Numbered from the stretch's first letter, positions 50,894-61,308 are shown. The stretch is 64,000 bases of DNA from Saccharomonospora xinjiangensis XJ-54 (GCF_000258175.1 NZ_JH636049.1:4441482-4505481), one strand, 5' to 3'. The notes: generated by a model not told the origin, from the letters alone. Translations and numbers: made by a program.

Positions 50894-52339
50894 TCAGCCG
50901 TGCAGCGCCCGTTTCATGACCTTGCCCATGTCGTTGCGGGGCAGCGCGTCGAGGAACCGCACCACGCGGGGGCGTTTGTGCGGGGTGAGCAGAGTGGCGA
51001 CGTGCTCGGCCAGTTCCTCTTCCGACGGCGGGGTGCCCTGCGGCACGACCCATGCCACGATCCGCTCGCCGAGGTCGGCGTCCGGTTCGCCGGTGACGGC
51101 GGCCTCGGCGACCCCGGGGTGTTCGAGCAGGGCGTTCTCGATCTCGCCCGCACCGATGCGATACCCACCGCTCTTGATCAGGTCGGTGGCTTTGCGTCCC
51201 ACGATGCGCACATATCCGTCGGGGTCGCGCACAGCCATGTCACCGGTGCGAAACCATCCGTCGTGAAATGCCCCCTCGGTCGCGTCGGGCCGGTTCAGGT
51301 ACTCGGTGAACAGGTTGGGGCCCCGCACCTCGATCTCGCCGACCGTCTCGCCGTCCCACACCTCGATGGGCGTGCCCTGCTCGTCAACCAGCCGCAGTTC
51401 GACTCCGGGCAGCGGCAGGCCGACCGTGCCCGGCCTGCGTTCGCCGTCGGCCCGCACGCTGGTGTTCATCAGTGTCTCGGTCATGCCGTAGCGCTCGACG
51501 ATCCGCTGCCCTGTGGCGGCGGTGATGCGCTCGTGGTCATGCACGGGCAACGCCGCCGACCCCGACACCAGCAGCCGGGCACCGGCCAGTGCCTCCGCGA
51601 GACCGGCGTCGCCCGCGACCTCGCCGGCGATCCGGTGATACATCGTGGGAACGCCGAACATCATGGTGGCGCCGGTGGTCAGCTCGGCGGCCACGGCGGC
51701 GGGGGAGAACCGGCCCACGTGCCGGACGCTGCCGCCCCTGCGCAGCGGCCCGAGGATGCCCAGGATCAGGCCGTGGACGTGGAACAGCGGCAGAGCGTGG
51801 ATGAGGACGTCGTCGGCGGTCCACTGCCAGGCGTCGCCGAGTGCGTCGAGGGTGCTCACCACGGCGCGCCGGGGCAGCACGACGCCTTTGGGCGCTCCGG
51901 TGGTGCCCGACGTGTAGACGACGAACGCGGGCGACTCGTCGTCCGTGTCGTTTTCGCAGGGCGGGTCGGCCCTGTCGGCGAGACCGACCTCGACGCGGGT
52001 GACGGAGTCCAGGCCCGGGGGCAGGCTGGCGCCGGGCTCGGTGAGGACGAGTCCCGGCTCGCTGTCGGCGACGATGTGGGCCAGCTCGCGCTGCCCGATC
52101 TTGGGGTTGATCGGCACGGCGGGCACGCCCGCGAGCAGGGCCGCGACGGTCGCCACGGCGGTCTCCAGGCTCGGGGTGGCCCACACGGCCACGCGCGGGG
52201 ACTCGCCCCCTGCCGAGCGGATCCGGTGGGCGAGCGCGCCCGCTGTCGCGGCGAGTTCGCCGTAGGTCAGCCCGCGGTCGCCGAACCGCAGCGCGGGATC
52301 GTCGCCGGATGTCCGGAGGGCGGGAAAGAGCACGGTCAC
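50894..52339 (-). CDS. matB: Malonyl/methylmalonyl-CoA synthetase (MatB-like acyl-CoA ligase)
   Basis: 481 aa from GTG 52339 (GGAG upstream). ANL-family adenylation motifs: FVVYTSGTTGAPKGVVLPRR, GQRIVERYGMTETLMNTSVR, GWFRTGDMAVRDPDGYVRIV and NDMGKVMKRALHG with the catalytic Lys. HALPLFHVHGLILGILGPLR and EYLNRPDATEGAFHDGWF agree closely with what I recall of the Streptomyces MatB protein. Converts malonate or methylmalonate plus CoA and ATP to the CoA thioester for fatty-acid or polyketide supply. No malonate decarboxylase or transporter adjoins. Confidence 0.85.
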   Translation of the reverse strand: MTVLFPALRTSGDDPALRFGDRGLTYGELAATAGALAHRIRSAGGESPRVAVWATPSLETAVATVAALLAGVPAVPINPKIGQRELAHIVADSEPGLVLTEPGASLPPGLDSVTRVEVGLADRADPPCENDTDDESPAFVVYTSGTTGAPKGVVLPRRAVVSTLDALGDAWQWTADDVLIHALPLFHVHGLILGILGPLRRGGSVRHVGRFSPAAVAAELTTGATMMFGVPTMYHRIAGEVAGDAGLAEALAGARLLVSGSAALPVHDHERITAATGQRIVERYGMTETLMNTSVRADGERRPGTVGLPLPGVELRLVDEQGTPIEVWDGETVGEIEVRGPNLFTEYLNRPDATEGAFHDGWFRTGDMAVRDPDGYVRIVGRKATDLIKSGGYRIGAGEIENALLEHPGVAEAAVTGEPDADLGERIVAWVVPQGTPPSEEELAEHVATLLTPHKRPRVVRFLDALPRNDMGKVMKRALHG

Positions 52340-52461
52340 CGAATCTCCTTGTCGCCGACAGTGTCGTGGTCTGGGCTGTCAGCGGCCTATGGTGCCAGGC
52401 TCAGGGGGCCGCGATCGCGTTGTCCGAGGTAGCGGCGAGACGGTGGACGATGCGACCAGCC

Positions 52462-53034
52462 TCACCAGCGGCGGCTCAGGCCGTCCAGTAGGGCGCGGAC
52501 CGGAACGGACGGGGCGAAGCGGGGGTCGGGCAGTGTGCACTGCTGGAACAGCAGGCCCTCCAGCAGTGCGCGCAGGGCGGCGAAGTCGCGTTCGGGGTGA
52601 GGGGAGCCGAGTCGCCGCAGCCACGGTGCCCCCCAGGTCTGGAGGCGTTGCCGTCGTGACTCGACCTGCTCGCGAAGGTGCTCGCGGTGCGCGGCTTCGA
52701 GGAAGATCGCGTGCCGGGCGAGTGTGGCGGTGCGGGCCGTCGAGGCGAGCTCGTCCACGAACTGGGCCACGGCCTCGGCGAAACCGTCGAGAGTGAGGGC
52801 GCTGGTGTCCAGGTCGGCCGAGAACAGGCCCCACGCCTGCTCGTCCTGGGCGACGAGCCGGTCGAGAACGCCCGCGACGAGGGCGTCGCGGTTGCGGAAG
52901 TAGTTCGACGTCGAGCCCTCGGGCAGCCGTGCCTCGGCATCCACGGCCCTGTGTGTGAGCTGCCGCGTTCCCTGCGATCCGAGGACCCGGATCGCGGCGT
53001 TGAGCACCTGGTCCCTGCGTGTCGTCACGCCCAC
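52462..53034 (-). CDS. TetR-family transcriptional repressor
   Basis: 190 aa from GTG 53034. Helix-turn-helix RQLTHRAVDAEARLPEGSTS, NYFRNRDALVAGVLDRL, and a ligand-binding helical C-terminus. The start is two base pairs from a perfect palindrome and the divergent monooxygenase start follows, so it very probably represses that gene and itself. Confidence 0.9.
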   Translation of the reverse strand: MGVTTRRDQVLNAAIRVLGSQGTRQLTHRAVDAEARLPEGSTSNYFRNRDALVAGVLDRLVAQDEQAWGLFSADLDTSALTLDGFAEAVAQFVDELASTARTATLARHAIFLEAAHREHLREQVESRRQRLQTWGAPWLRRLGSPHPERDFAALRALLEGLLFQQCTLPDPRFAPSVPVRALLDGLSRRW

Positions 53035-53035
53035 A

Positions 53036-53070
53036 CACTACTCCCGTAGTGATGCCACTACATGTGTAGT
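53036..53070. promoter_or_regulatory. Two TetR-type operator palindromes
   Basis: CACTAC-TCCC-GTAGTG (53036-53051) and ACTACA-TG-TGTAGT (53057-53070) share the half-site CACTAC, their centres 20 bp apart, filling the 47-bp gap between the TetR start and the monooxygenase start. Confidence 0.75.
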
Positions 53071-53081
53071 ACGGTCGGGGT

Positions 53082-54123
53082 ATGGAAGCTCGGATAGTCG
53101 GTGGTGGGATCGGCGGGCTCGCCGCGGCGGCGGGGCTGACTCTGGCGGGCTGGCGCGTCCACGTGTACGAGCGGGCCGATGCGCTCGCCGACGACGGCGC
53201 GGGCCTCGGCATGTGGCCGCGCGCGCTGAGGGCACTCGACGCGCTGGGCCTCGGCGACGAACTGCGCAGGCGTGCGGCACCACAGCAGCCGGGCGTGATC
53301 CGGACCCTCGACGGCGGCACGCTCGCGACGATCGACACGGATCGCATCCGCCGCAGGGCAGGCGAGACAGTGCACGTGGTGGCGCGTCCCGACCTGCTCG
53401 CGCTGCTGTTCGAGTCGCTTCCCGACGGCACCGTCCACTTCGGCGAGCAGGCGCCCTACGACGTTGACGCGGACGTGGTGATCGGCGCCGACGGTGCGCA
53501 GCGCCGTCCGCCGCCGCCTCTTCGGCGCGCGATACGGCCTTCGCGACACGGGGCGGACGGTGTGGCGCGGTGTGCTGGACGTCCGGGTCGAGGGGGCGGG
53601 GGAAGTCTGGGGGCCCGGCGCGAAGTTCGGCTACACGCCATTGACCGGCGGCCGCACCAACTTCTACGCCGTACTGCCGGTGGCCTCGCCTCCCGGTGAT
53701 CCGGTGAGGGAGCGCGACCTTCTGCTGGGCCACTTCGGACGATGGCCGGAACCGGTTCCCTCGATACTGCGGCAGGCCGATCCGGCGCGGTTGCTCTGCC
53801 ACGGCCTTCGCTATCTCGGTCCCAAGCTGCCCCGTTATGTCAGCGGGCACACCGCGTTGATCGGCGATGCCGCCCACGCGATGACACCGGACCTCGGGCA
53901 GGGCGCCTGCCAGGCACTGATCGACGGGCTGACACTGGCCCGTTGTCTCGCGACGGCCTCGACGAGGGGCGACATCGCCACGGCGTTGCGTGACTACGAC
54001 CGGCAACGGCGCGGGCCGACCCAGCGGATCGCGACAGCCGCACGGTGGGTCGGCCGCCTGAGCACGGCGCGCCGTGCCACGCGCGTGCGTGACGTGCTGG
54101 TGCGCGCGGCGGCGGCCGTCTGA
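53082..54123 (+). pseudogene. FAD-dependent aromatic-ring-type monooxygenase, frameshifted
   Basis: The first frame gives MEARIVGGGIGGLAAAAGLT (FAD GxGxxG) to YDVDADVVIGADGA. The second, from about 53494, gives RSAVRRRLFGARYGLRDTG, GHTALIGDAAHAMTPDLGQG and ACQALIDGLTLARCL, the usual GD motif of PHBH-type flavoproteins. One base is missing around 53490-53494 (GGTGCGCAG would need an extra base). Together they make a normal length of about 350 aa. Divergent from, and probably repressed by, the TetR gene. Non-functional as read unless the indel is a sequence error. Confidence 0.8.
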
Positions 54124-54243
54124 CTCGGTCGTCCGGCGTGCTCCTGGCCGGTGGGTCGCGGCCTGCCTGCCCGTGACACGCGGGACGGTGCGCCGCCACC
54201 CTGTCACGTGCGGGGCCGTGCCGCGGGCGTGACCGCCCGCCGG

Positions 54244-55362
54244 TCACCCGGCGAGGTCGGCGGCGGCCTGTGCGAGGTCGGCGGTGAGCGTGGCCGAGAG
54301 AGCGGCGTCGCGCTGCACGCTGTTGCGGCGTTCCCAGTATCCGCGGGTGGTGGAGGCGTTGGCGTGTCCCGCCCACTCCTGCACCTCCTGCAACGGCTTT
54401 CCCTTGTCGAGCAGGGCGGTGATGGCCGTGGCCCTGAGCACGTGCGGGGTGACCTTCCTCGGTTCGCGCAGGCCGGCGTGGCGGGCGAGGCGCCGCGTGA
54501 TGCTGATGAGCTGGTGCCGGTCGCGGCGCAACCCGGTCTCCGGGTGGACGAGCACGGGGCCGGTGCTCCGGCCGTCGAGGTAGGCGGTCAGGTGCGGGGT
54601 GGCCGCGTCGCCGAGCCTGCGGCGCACCCAGCGGCCACCTTTGCGGGCCACCGACAACACCGGCGGCACATGTGCGTGATCGAGGTTGTCGATGTCGAGC
54701 GACACCACTTCGGACTCCCGCAACCCCTGGGTGAACAGCAACTCGAACACGAGGTGTTCCTCGTGGCTCGAACACGCCGAGGCGAGTGCGGCCACCTCGG
54801 GCAGTTCGAGCACGCGGGTGGCGCCGGGAGGGCGGCCGTTGGTCGAGGTCCCGATGGGCGGTGCGTGGGTGGGCAGGTGCACCGGGTTCTCCACGGCGAG
54901 GCGGTGTGCTCGCCTGGCGTGGTCGAAAAGGGACGACAGCGCGGAGAGGTAGCGGCGCTGGGTGCGCGCCGACCAGCCCTTGCTCTTGGCGTAGAGCGAC
55001 CAGGCCGTCACGGTGTCGAACGTCATGGCGTTCAGCAGGTCGGCAGGCGTGCGGCCGGTGGCGGCGGCGAACCACTCGGCGATGCGGCAGATGTCGTCGG
55101 CGTAACCGCGTTTGGTGTCGAGGGAACGCCGCTGGTAGCTGGACAGCCAGTGCAGCACCACCCCGAACGTGGTTCTGTCGAGGGTTCGCGACAGCCTGTC
55201 GAGGCGTTCGGCGCCGATGTCGGCCATCAACTGGTGGGCAACGACGGCGTCCACTCGGTGTGCGGGCAGTCCGGGGGAGGGCAGCGCGCGGTGGGCGGGC
55301 TCCAGCGCCGTCGTGAAGGCGTCCGGCTGCGTGGCCGGGTGGTCGGGGAGGTGTGTGGTCAT
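54244..55362 (-). CDS. Tyrosine recombinase/phage-type integrase
   Basis: 372 aa from ATG 55362, which overlaps the Rrf2 stop (ATGA). SAM-like N-terminal core-binding domain (GYADDICRIAEWFAAATGRT, RYLSALSSLFDHARRAHRL) and catalytic domain: GLRESEVVSLDIDNLD (Arg), VARKGGRW (Lys), HVLRATAITALLDKG (His, Arg) and GHANASTTRGYW (His, Tyr). All active-site residues are present. No att site, tRNA or prophage genes adjoin; coupling to Rrf2 is unusual. Confidence 0.88.
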   Translation of the reverse strand: MTTHLPDHPATQPDAFTTALEPAHRALPSPGLPAHRVDAVVAHQLMADIGAERLDRLSRTLDRTTFGVVLHWLSSYQRRSLDTKRGYADDICRIAEWFAAATGRTPADLLNAMTFDTVTAWSLYAKSKGWSARTQRRYLSALSSLFDHARRAHRLAVENPVHLPTHAPPIGTSTNGRPPGATRVLELPEVAALASACSSHEEHLVFELLFTQGLRESEVVSLDIDNLDHAHVPPVLSVARKGGRWVRRRLGDAATPHLTAYLDGRSTGPVLVHPETGLRRDRHQLISITRRLARHAGLREPRKVTPHVLRATAITALLDKGKPLQEVQEWAGHANASTTRGYWERRNSVQRDAALSATLTADLAQAAADLAG

Positions 55363-55832
55363 CGCGATCCGGAGAGCAGCGAACGGGTTCGGGCAGGCGC
55401 CCACGGCGGGATCTCGCCGAGGATGTCGGCGAGGGTGACCCCCGCGAGGCTGCGTTTCCACGCCTCGTGTGCTTCGGCCATCTTGACCGCGATCACGCAC
55501 GTGTGACGGCAGTCCTCAGGGGACAGTGCTCCTCGGCCTTGCTGCCGGATCTCGTGGCATTCGTACGGAGAAGCGGCGCCGTCCACGGCCTCCACGATCT
55601 GCAGGAGCGTGATGTCGGTGGCGGGCCTGGCGAGGCGGTAGCCGCCGCGAGGCCCCGGGGTCGCGGTGAGCACCCCCGCCTTGGCCAGCGCCTTGAGCTG
55701 CTTCGCCAGATACGGCGCGGGCAGGTCGAAGTAGTCAGCGAGCTGGGCCGCCGAGGCGGTCGCTCGTGGTTCGAGCTGCGCCAGCGTCGTGGCGCAGTGC
55801 AAGACCCATTCCGTGCTCACCGGCAGCTTCAC
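55359..55832 (-). CDS. Rrf2-family transcriptional regulator
   Basis: 157 aa. WVLHCATTLAQLEPRATASA, AAQLADYFDLPAPYLAKQLK (recognition helix) and TATPGPRGGYRLARP are the Rrf2 winged helix. Cysteines in SPYECHEIRQQG, SPEDCRHTC could hold an iron-sulphur cluster as in NsrR/IscR. Divergent from the NmrA-like gene with 82 bp between starts, in a low-GC gap suited to a promoter. Confidence 0.88.
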   Translation of the reverse strand: MKLPVSTEWVLHCATTLAQLEPRATASAAQLADYFDLPAPYLAKQLKALAKAGVLTATPGPRGGYRLARPATDITLLQIVEAVDGAASPYECHEIRQQGRGALSPEDCRHTCVIAVKMAEAHEAWKRSLAGVTLADILGEIPPWAPARTRSLLSGSR

Positions 55833-55914
55833 AGGACCAGTGTATCGAAGATATTGCGGATCTATTTAGTCCGCGATACTCTCGACGTCCGCACGGCTCA
55901 CGAAGGAGATCGTC

Positions 55915-56673
55915 ATGCGAATCGCGGTTGCCGGTGCCACGGGCAATATCGGGAGCCTCACCGCTGCCGTCCTCGAACGACAGGGGCACGAGGTCGTGCG
56001 CATCAGCCGCTCGCTCGGCGTTGACCTGCGCACAGGGGAGGGGTTGGACGGGGTGCTCGCCGGCGTCGAGGCCGTTGTGGACGCCATCAACGCGCCCCCT
56101 GCCGACGAGGCCGCCACAGTCGAGTTCTTCGGTGCCACGACACGGAACCTGCTCGCCGCCGAGGAGCGCGCGGGCGTCGGCCACCACGTCCTGCTCTCGA
56201 TCGTCGGCATCCACGACATCGGCGGCAACGCCCACTACGCGGGGAAGCGCGAGCAGGAACGCCTCGTGTCGGAGGGCCCGGTGCCCTGGACGATCGTGCC
56301 TTTCACCCAGTTCCACGACTTCGCGGCGATGGTGACGAGCTGGACCGAGCAGGACGGCGTCGCCACGATCGCGCCACTTCTGGTGCAGCCCATCGCCCCT
56401 TCCGACGTCGCCGACATCCTCGCCGAGATCGCGACAGGCGAGGCGAAGGGTCGCTATGTCGATGTCGCGGGGCCCGAGCCGCACGACCTCGTCGATATGG
56501 CGAGGCGCACGAATCAGGCGCGAGGCCGTGAGGTGAGGCTCGTGCCCACCTGGTCGGGGATCTTCGGAGCGTCCATGGCGGGTGAGGTCCTGCTGCCAGG
56601 GGAAGGCGCCCGTATCGCGCCGACCACGTTCGACGAGTGGCTTGCGACCCAGAAGCCCGCGGAGGAGGTCTGA
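55915..56673 (+). CDS. NAD(P)-binding NmrA-like/SDR-a protein
   Basis: 252 aa, GAAGGAG before ATG 55915. Glycine-rich motif MRIAVAGATGNIGSLTAAVL, VGHHVLLSIVGIHDIGGNAH and PWTIVPFTQFHDF are typical of atypical short-chain dehydrogenases of the NmrA/HSCARG type, some of which sense redox state rather than catalyse. Probably regulated by the divergent Rrf2 protein. Confidence 0.85.
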   Translation: MRIAVAGATGNIGSLTAAVLERQGHEVVRISRSLGVDLRTGEGLDGVLAGVEAVVDAINAPPADEAATVEFFGATTRNLLAAEERAGVGHHVLLSIVGIHDIGGNAHYAGKREQERLVSEGPVPWTIVPFTQFHDFAAMVTSWTEQDGVATIAPLLVQPIAPSDVADILAEIATGEAKGRYVDVAGPEPHDLVDMARRTNQARGREVRLVPTWSGIFGASMAGEVLLPGEGARIAPTTFDEWLATQKPAEEV

Positions 56674-56774
56674 GCCGGTAGCTCGAAGGGGGTCGGTACC
56701 GGGGCGGCCAGCTGTGTCCACTGTGGACAAGCGAGGCCGCTGTCGGCCGAGGGTCGTCGTCGGGTCGGGCAAGT

Positions 56775-56802
56775 GGCCGCAGCCGGCGCGCCGACTGCGG
56801 CC
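56775..56802 (+). terminator. Imperfect long hairpin after the NmrA-like gene
   Basis: GGCCGCAG (56775-56782) pairs with CTGCGGCC (56795-56802) and CGGCG (56784-56788) with CGCCG (56789-56793), one C-A mismatch between. It lies about 100 bp past the stop. A separate short palindrome TGTCCAC-T-GTGGACA sits at 56715-56729; the rest of the 323-bp gap holds no gene. Confidence 0.55.
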
Positions 56803-56905
56803 GCCGTCAGGCGATGGGGACGCTTTCGAGGTGGGCCAGGCCCTCGCTCTGGGCCCGGTGCGTGGCCGGGCGCCGACGCTGGATCGTGCGCGACAACGCC
56901 CTGCG

Positions 56906-56959
56906 TTGACAAACTGTTGAAGTTCCGGATCGTAGAGATTAACCTCCACATTGCGGAAC
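56906..56959 (+). promoter_or_regulatory. Promoter/operator region of the malic enzyme gene
   Basis: TTGACA at 56906-56911 is a consensus -35; no good -10 lies at normal spacing. The inverted repeat GTTCCGGA (56922-56929) and TTGCGGAAC (56951-56959) flanks the expected transcription start, resembling IclR-type operators. AT-rich compared with its surroundings. Confidence 0.4.
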
Positions 56960-56996
56960 TACAGATGGTTGTCCTCTCACGGTCAAGCGAGGTTCG

Positions 56997-58391
<1,395 letters not shown>

Positions 58392-58435
58392 CTGTTCACC
58401 GACGGGGCAACCGAACGAGGAAGGTGGGAACACTG

Positions 58436-59722
58436 ATGGAGATCCGCATGGCCGCCGACCCGGACTTGATCGCAGGCGAACTCGACGCGCGGCTGGCCGC
58501 CTCCGATGGCGCGCTGGCCGCGAGTTTCCCCGGAGAGAGGGGAACCCGTCAGCCGGTGCACACGGTGTACGTGCCGGGCGATCGCTACGACGGCGGCACC
58601 GTGGCGTCGTGGGGGAGGCTGGCGCGCGAGGCGCTGGAACGCCACGCGCGCACGCCGGAGGCGTTCGGCGAGGTCACGGACGTCGCCAGGGAACTCGCCG
58701 TCGATGCGTACCCGCGCGTGCTCGCCAAGCTGTCCCGCGAGCCGATCGAGGACCTGCGCATCGATTTCGAGGACGGCTACGGTGCCCGCCCCGACCGCGA
58801 GGAGGACGCCGCCGTGATCGCCGCCGCGCGAACGCTCGCGGCGGCGGTGCGCGACGGGTCGGCACCGCCCTGTCACGGAATCCGGTTCAAGAGTCTCGAA
58901 GCGGCGACCCGGCGCAGAGGCGTGCGCACGTTGTGCCTCTTCGTGGAGGAACTGCACGCCGGTGGCGGTCTCGGCGACGGGTTCGTCGTCACGCTGCCCA
59001 AGGTGACCTCCGTTGATCAGGTGGAGGCCATGGTGGTCGCCTGCGAACGGCTCGAATCCGCGCTCGGGCTGACCGAGGGCACGCTGCGCTTCGAGATCCA
59101 GGTGGAGACGCCGCAGTCGATCCTCGATCCGGACGGGACGGTGCTCGTCGCCAGGATGCTGCACTCGGCGAACGGGCGGTGTTCCGGACTGCACTACGGC
59201 ACCTACGACTACTCGGCGTCGTGCGGTATCGCGGCGGCCTACCAAAGCATGGAACATCCGGCGGCGGACCACGCCAAGTCGGTCATGCAGGTGGCGGCGG
59301 CCGGTACCGGGGTGTTCCTGTCCGACGGCTCGACCAACGTGTTGCCGGTCGGAGACGAGCACCGCGTCCACGCCGCGTGGCGCCTGCACGCCCGATTGGT
59401 GCGCCGATCGCTGGAACGTGGTTTCTACCAGGGCTGGGATCTTCATCCCGCGCAGTTGCCGACCCGCTATCTCGCCACGTACGTGTTCTACCGGGACGGC
59501 ATGACCGACGCGCTGACCCGGCTTTCCGCCTACCTCGGCGGAGGCGACTCCGGGTATCTCGACGAACCGGCCACCGCAGCGGCCCTCGCGGCCTTCGTGC
59601 TCCGCGGTGTCGAGTGCGGGGGAGTGGGTGTCGAGGAGGTCGAGCGGGCGCCCAGCCTGGAACTCGCCGGACTCGCCGCGCTCGCCCGCCGACGCCCCGT
59701 CGGGGAGGCTGTCGAGGGGTAG
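58436..59722 (+). CDS. HpcH/HpaI aldolase/CitE-like protein (DUF6986)
   Basis: 428 aa from ATG 58436. TIM-barrel features of the CitE/malate-synthase superfamily: EDLRIDFEDGYGARPDREED, GIRFKSLEAATRRRGVRTLC, FEIQVETPQSILDPDGTVLV and SGLHYGTYDYSASCGIAAAY, with acidic metal ligands. The C-terminal FYQGWDLHPAQLPTRYLATY is typical of this group. Could make or cleave a malyl-type thioester or act as an atypical malate synthase; it stands between a malic enzyme and glyoxylate-pathway genes. Confidence 0.8.
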   Translation: MEIRMAADPDLIAGELDARLAASDGALAASFPGERGTRQPVHTVYVPGDRYDGGTVASWGRLAREALERHARTPEAFGEVTDVARELAVDAYPRVLAKLSREPIEDLRIDFEDGYGARPDREEDAAVIAAARTLAAAVRDGSAPPCHGIRFKSLEAATRRRGVRTLCLFVEELHAGGGLGDGFVVTLPKVTSVDQVEAMVVACERLESALGLTEGTLRFEIQVETPQSILDPDGTVLVARMLHSANGRCSGLHYGTYDYSASCGIAAAYQSMEHPAADHAKSVMQVAAAGTGVFLSDGSTNVLPVGDEHRVHAAWRLHARLVRRSLERGFYQGWDLHPAQLPTRYLATYVFYRDGMTDALTRLSAYLGGGDSGYLDEPATAAALAAFVLRGVECGGVGVEEVERAPSLELAGLAALARRRPVGEAVEG

Positions 59723-59732
59723 CCTTTCGGCC

Positions 59733-60011
59733 ATGCGGTTGAACGCTGAATTCACCACCGAGCCGTTCATCGGGGAGGGCGAGCCACCGGAGCATGCGCG
59801 TGCGGCTCTGCGTGCCGCGGAGGAGGCCGGGCTGAGCGTGGACTTCGGTCCGCTCGGCACCGGTGTGTCCGGTGAGGACGATGCGCTGCTGCCGGCCCTT
59901 GGTCGCATCGTGTCTGCGGCGTTCGCGCACGGTGCGACCAGGGTGACCCTCCAGGTGGAGCCTGCCGAGCAGGTCCCGTCGTCCGAGGACGGGAGGCGGT
60001 CCGGTGCCTGA
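59733..60011 (+). CDS. Small thiamine-binding-fold (YkoF/MTH1187-like) protein
   Basis: 92 aa. MRLNAEFTTEPFIGEG, AALRAAEEAGLSVDFGPLGT, VSGEDDALLPALGRIVSAAF and ATRVTLQVEPAEQ follow the ferredoxin-like beta-alpha-beta fold of the MTH1187/YkoF family, which can bind thiamine. Overlaps the next gene by 8 bp. Confidence 0.65.
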   Translation: MRLNAEFTTEPFIGEGEPPEHARAALRAAEEAGLSVDFGPLGTGVSGEDDALLPALGRIVSAAFAHGATRVTLQVEPAEQVPSSEDGRRSGA

Positions 60012-60390
60012 TCAGGAGAGCGCGGGACGTCATCCCCTGATCGCGGCCGTGCTCCCGCTGGTGCGCAGGGTCAACGGGCGGATCGTCGCCGCCGAGGAGA
60101 TGGAGGATACGGACGTCCCCCTGCGCTGGGATGGCGAGACCGTCGCCGCGGTGCGCCTCTCCGGCGCCGAGGCGCCGGGCGGCGCGGGACTGGCCGCCCT
60201 GCTCGACGACGTGGCCGCCGAACTCGGTGGCCCGCTCGCCACCCTGCCGCGCCAGGACAAGCAGCGAGCCGTGCGGCTGCTGGAGGAGCGTGGAGCGTTC
60301 CACTTCCGCAGGTCGGCCGAGACAGTGGCCGAGGCACTCGGCGTGACCCGCTTCACCGTCTACAACTACCTGAACCGGGCCCGGAGCTGA
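60004..60390 (+). CDS. Small HTH_22-type DNA-binding protein
   Basis: 128 aa from GTG 60004. The C-terminal LLEERGAFHFRRSAETVAEA and LGVTRFTVYNYLNRARS matches the YheO-type helix-turn-helix (HTH_22); the N-terminal half is a short alpha/beta region without a PAS signature. With the YkoF-like partner it could form a small-molecule-sensing repressor pair. Glyoxylate-pathway genes follow on the same strand. Confidence 0.65.
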   Translation: MPDQESAGRHPLIAAVLPLVRRVNGRIVAAEEMEDTDVPLRWDGETVAAVRLSGAEAPGGAGLAALLDDVAAELGGPLATLPRQDKQRAVRLLEERGAFHFRRSAETVAEALGVTRFTVYNYLNRARS

Positions 60391-60462
60391 TCGCACCGCT
60401 CCCTCACCCGGCCGGGTGGGCCGCCGACCTCGTCTGAATCGATCTAGAGAACCGCTGGCCGG

Positions 60463-61308
60463 TTGTCGATCCTGCTCGGGCTCGTGGTGGGCACGGTGGT
60501 CGCCGCGGCGACCGGCATGGCGGACTTCTCGCAGGTGAGCGAGGCGAAGATCTTCTCGCTTCCGGAGATCCTCCACTTCGGATCACCCACGTTCGAGATC
60601 GGCGCCATCGTCTCCATGACGATCGTCATCTTCGTGATCATGACGGAGACGACGGCCGACATCCTCGCCATCGGCGAGATCGTGGACACCGAGGTGGACG
60701 CGAAGCGCGTGGCGGCAGGGCTCCGAGCCGACATGGGTGCCACCGCCGTCGCGCCCGTCTTCGGCACGTTCCCGTGCAGCGCGTTCGCCCAGAACGTCGG
60801 CCTCGTGGCGCTGACCGGCATCAAGAGCAGATTCGCGGTCGCGGTCGGTGGTGGCGTGCTCCTGCTGCTCGGCCTGCTTCCCGTGGTCGGCGCGGTGGTG
60901 GCGGCCATTCCCTACCCCGTGCTCGGCGGAGCAGGCATCGTGTTGTTCGGCTCCGTCGCGGCCAGCGGAATCCGCACCCTCGCCAGGGTGCGCTACCAGA
61001 ACAACCTGAACATGGTGATCGTGTCGGTGTCGATGGCCGTCGGCATCATCCCGATCGCGGCGCCGGACTTCTGGTCGGCGTTCCCCGAATGGCTCGGCGT
61101 CGTCATGCACTCCGGGATCAGCGCGGCCGCGCTCGTCGCCGTCCTGCTCAACGTGCTGTTCAACGAGATCACCGTGGGGAACCGAGCAGGCGCCTCGGTG
61201 TTCGAGGCGGCCGACAGCAGCAGGGACTCGCTCGGCGACACGCTCGACGACGACATCCGGGGCGAGCCGAGGCCGGTGCCGCCTCGCCAGGGGAGCGAGC
61301 CGGCGTGA
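60463..61308 (+). pseudogene. 5'-truncated purine/uracil permease (NCS2 family)
   Basis: About 281 aa instead of 430-460. What remains is the C-terminal half of a nucleobase:cation symporter: SLPEILHFGSPTFEIGAIVS, IFVIMTETTADILAIGEIVD (the NCS2 E-T-x-G-D-x region), GTFPCSAFAQNVGLVALTGI and SRFAVAVGGGVLLLLGLLPV. The N-terminal six or seven helices are absent; upstream DNA (60391-60460) is non-coding. Likely a purine importer remnant linked to glyoxylate formation from purines. Confidence 0.75.

Noticed and set aside
54124..54243. tRNA or att site next to the tyrosine recombinase
   Set aside because: No cloverleaf, TTC loop or direct repeats were visible in the flanking gaps.
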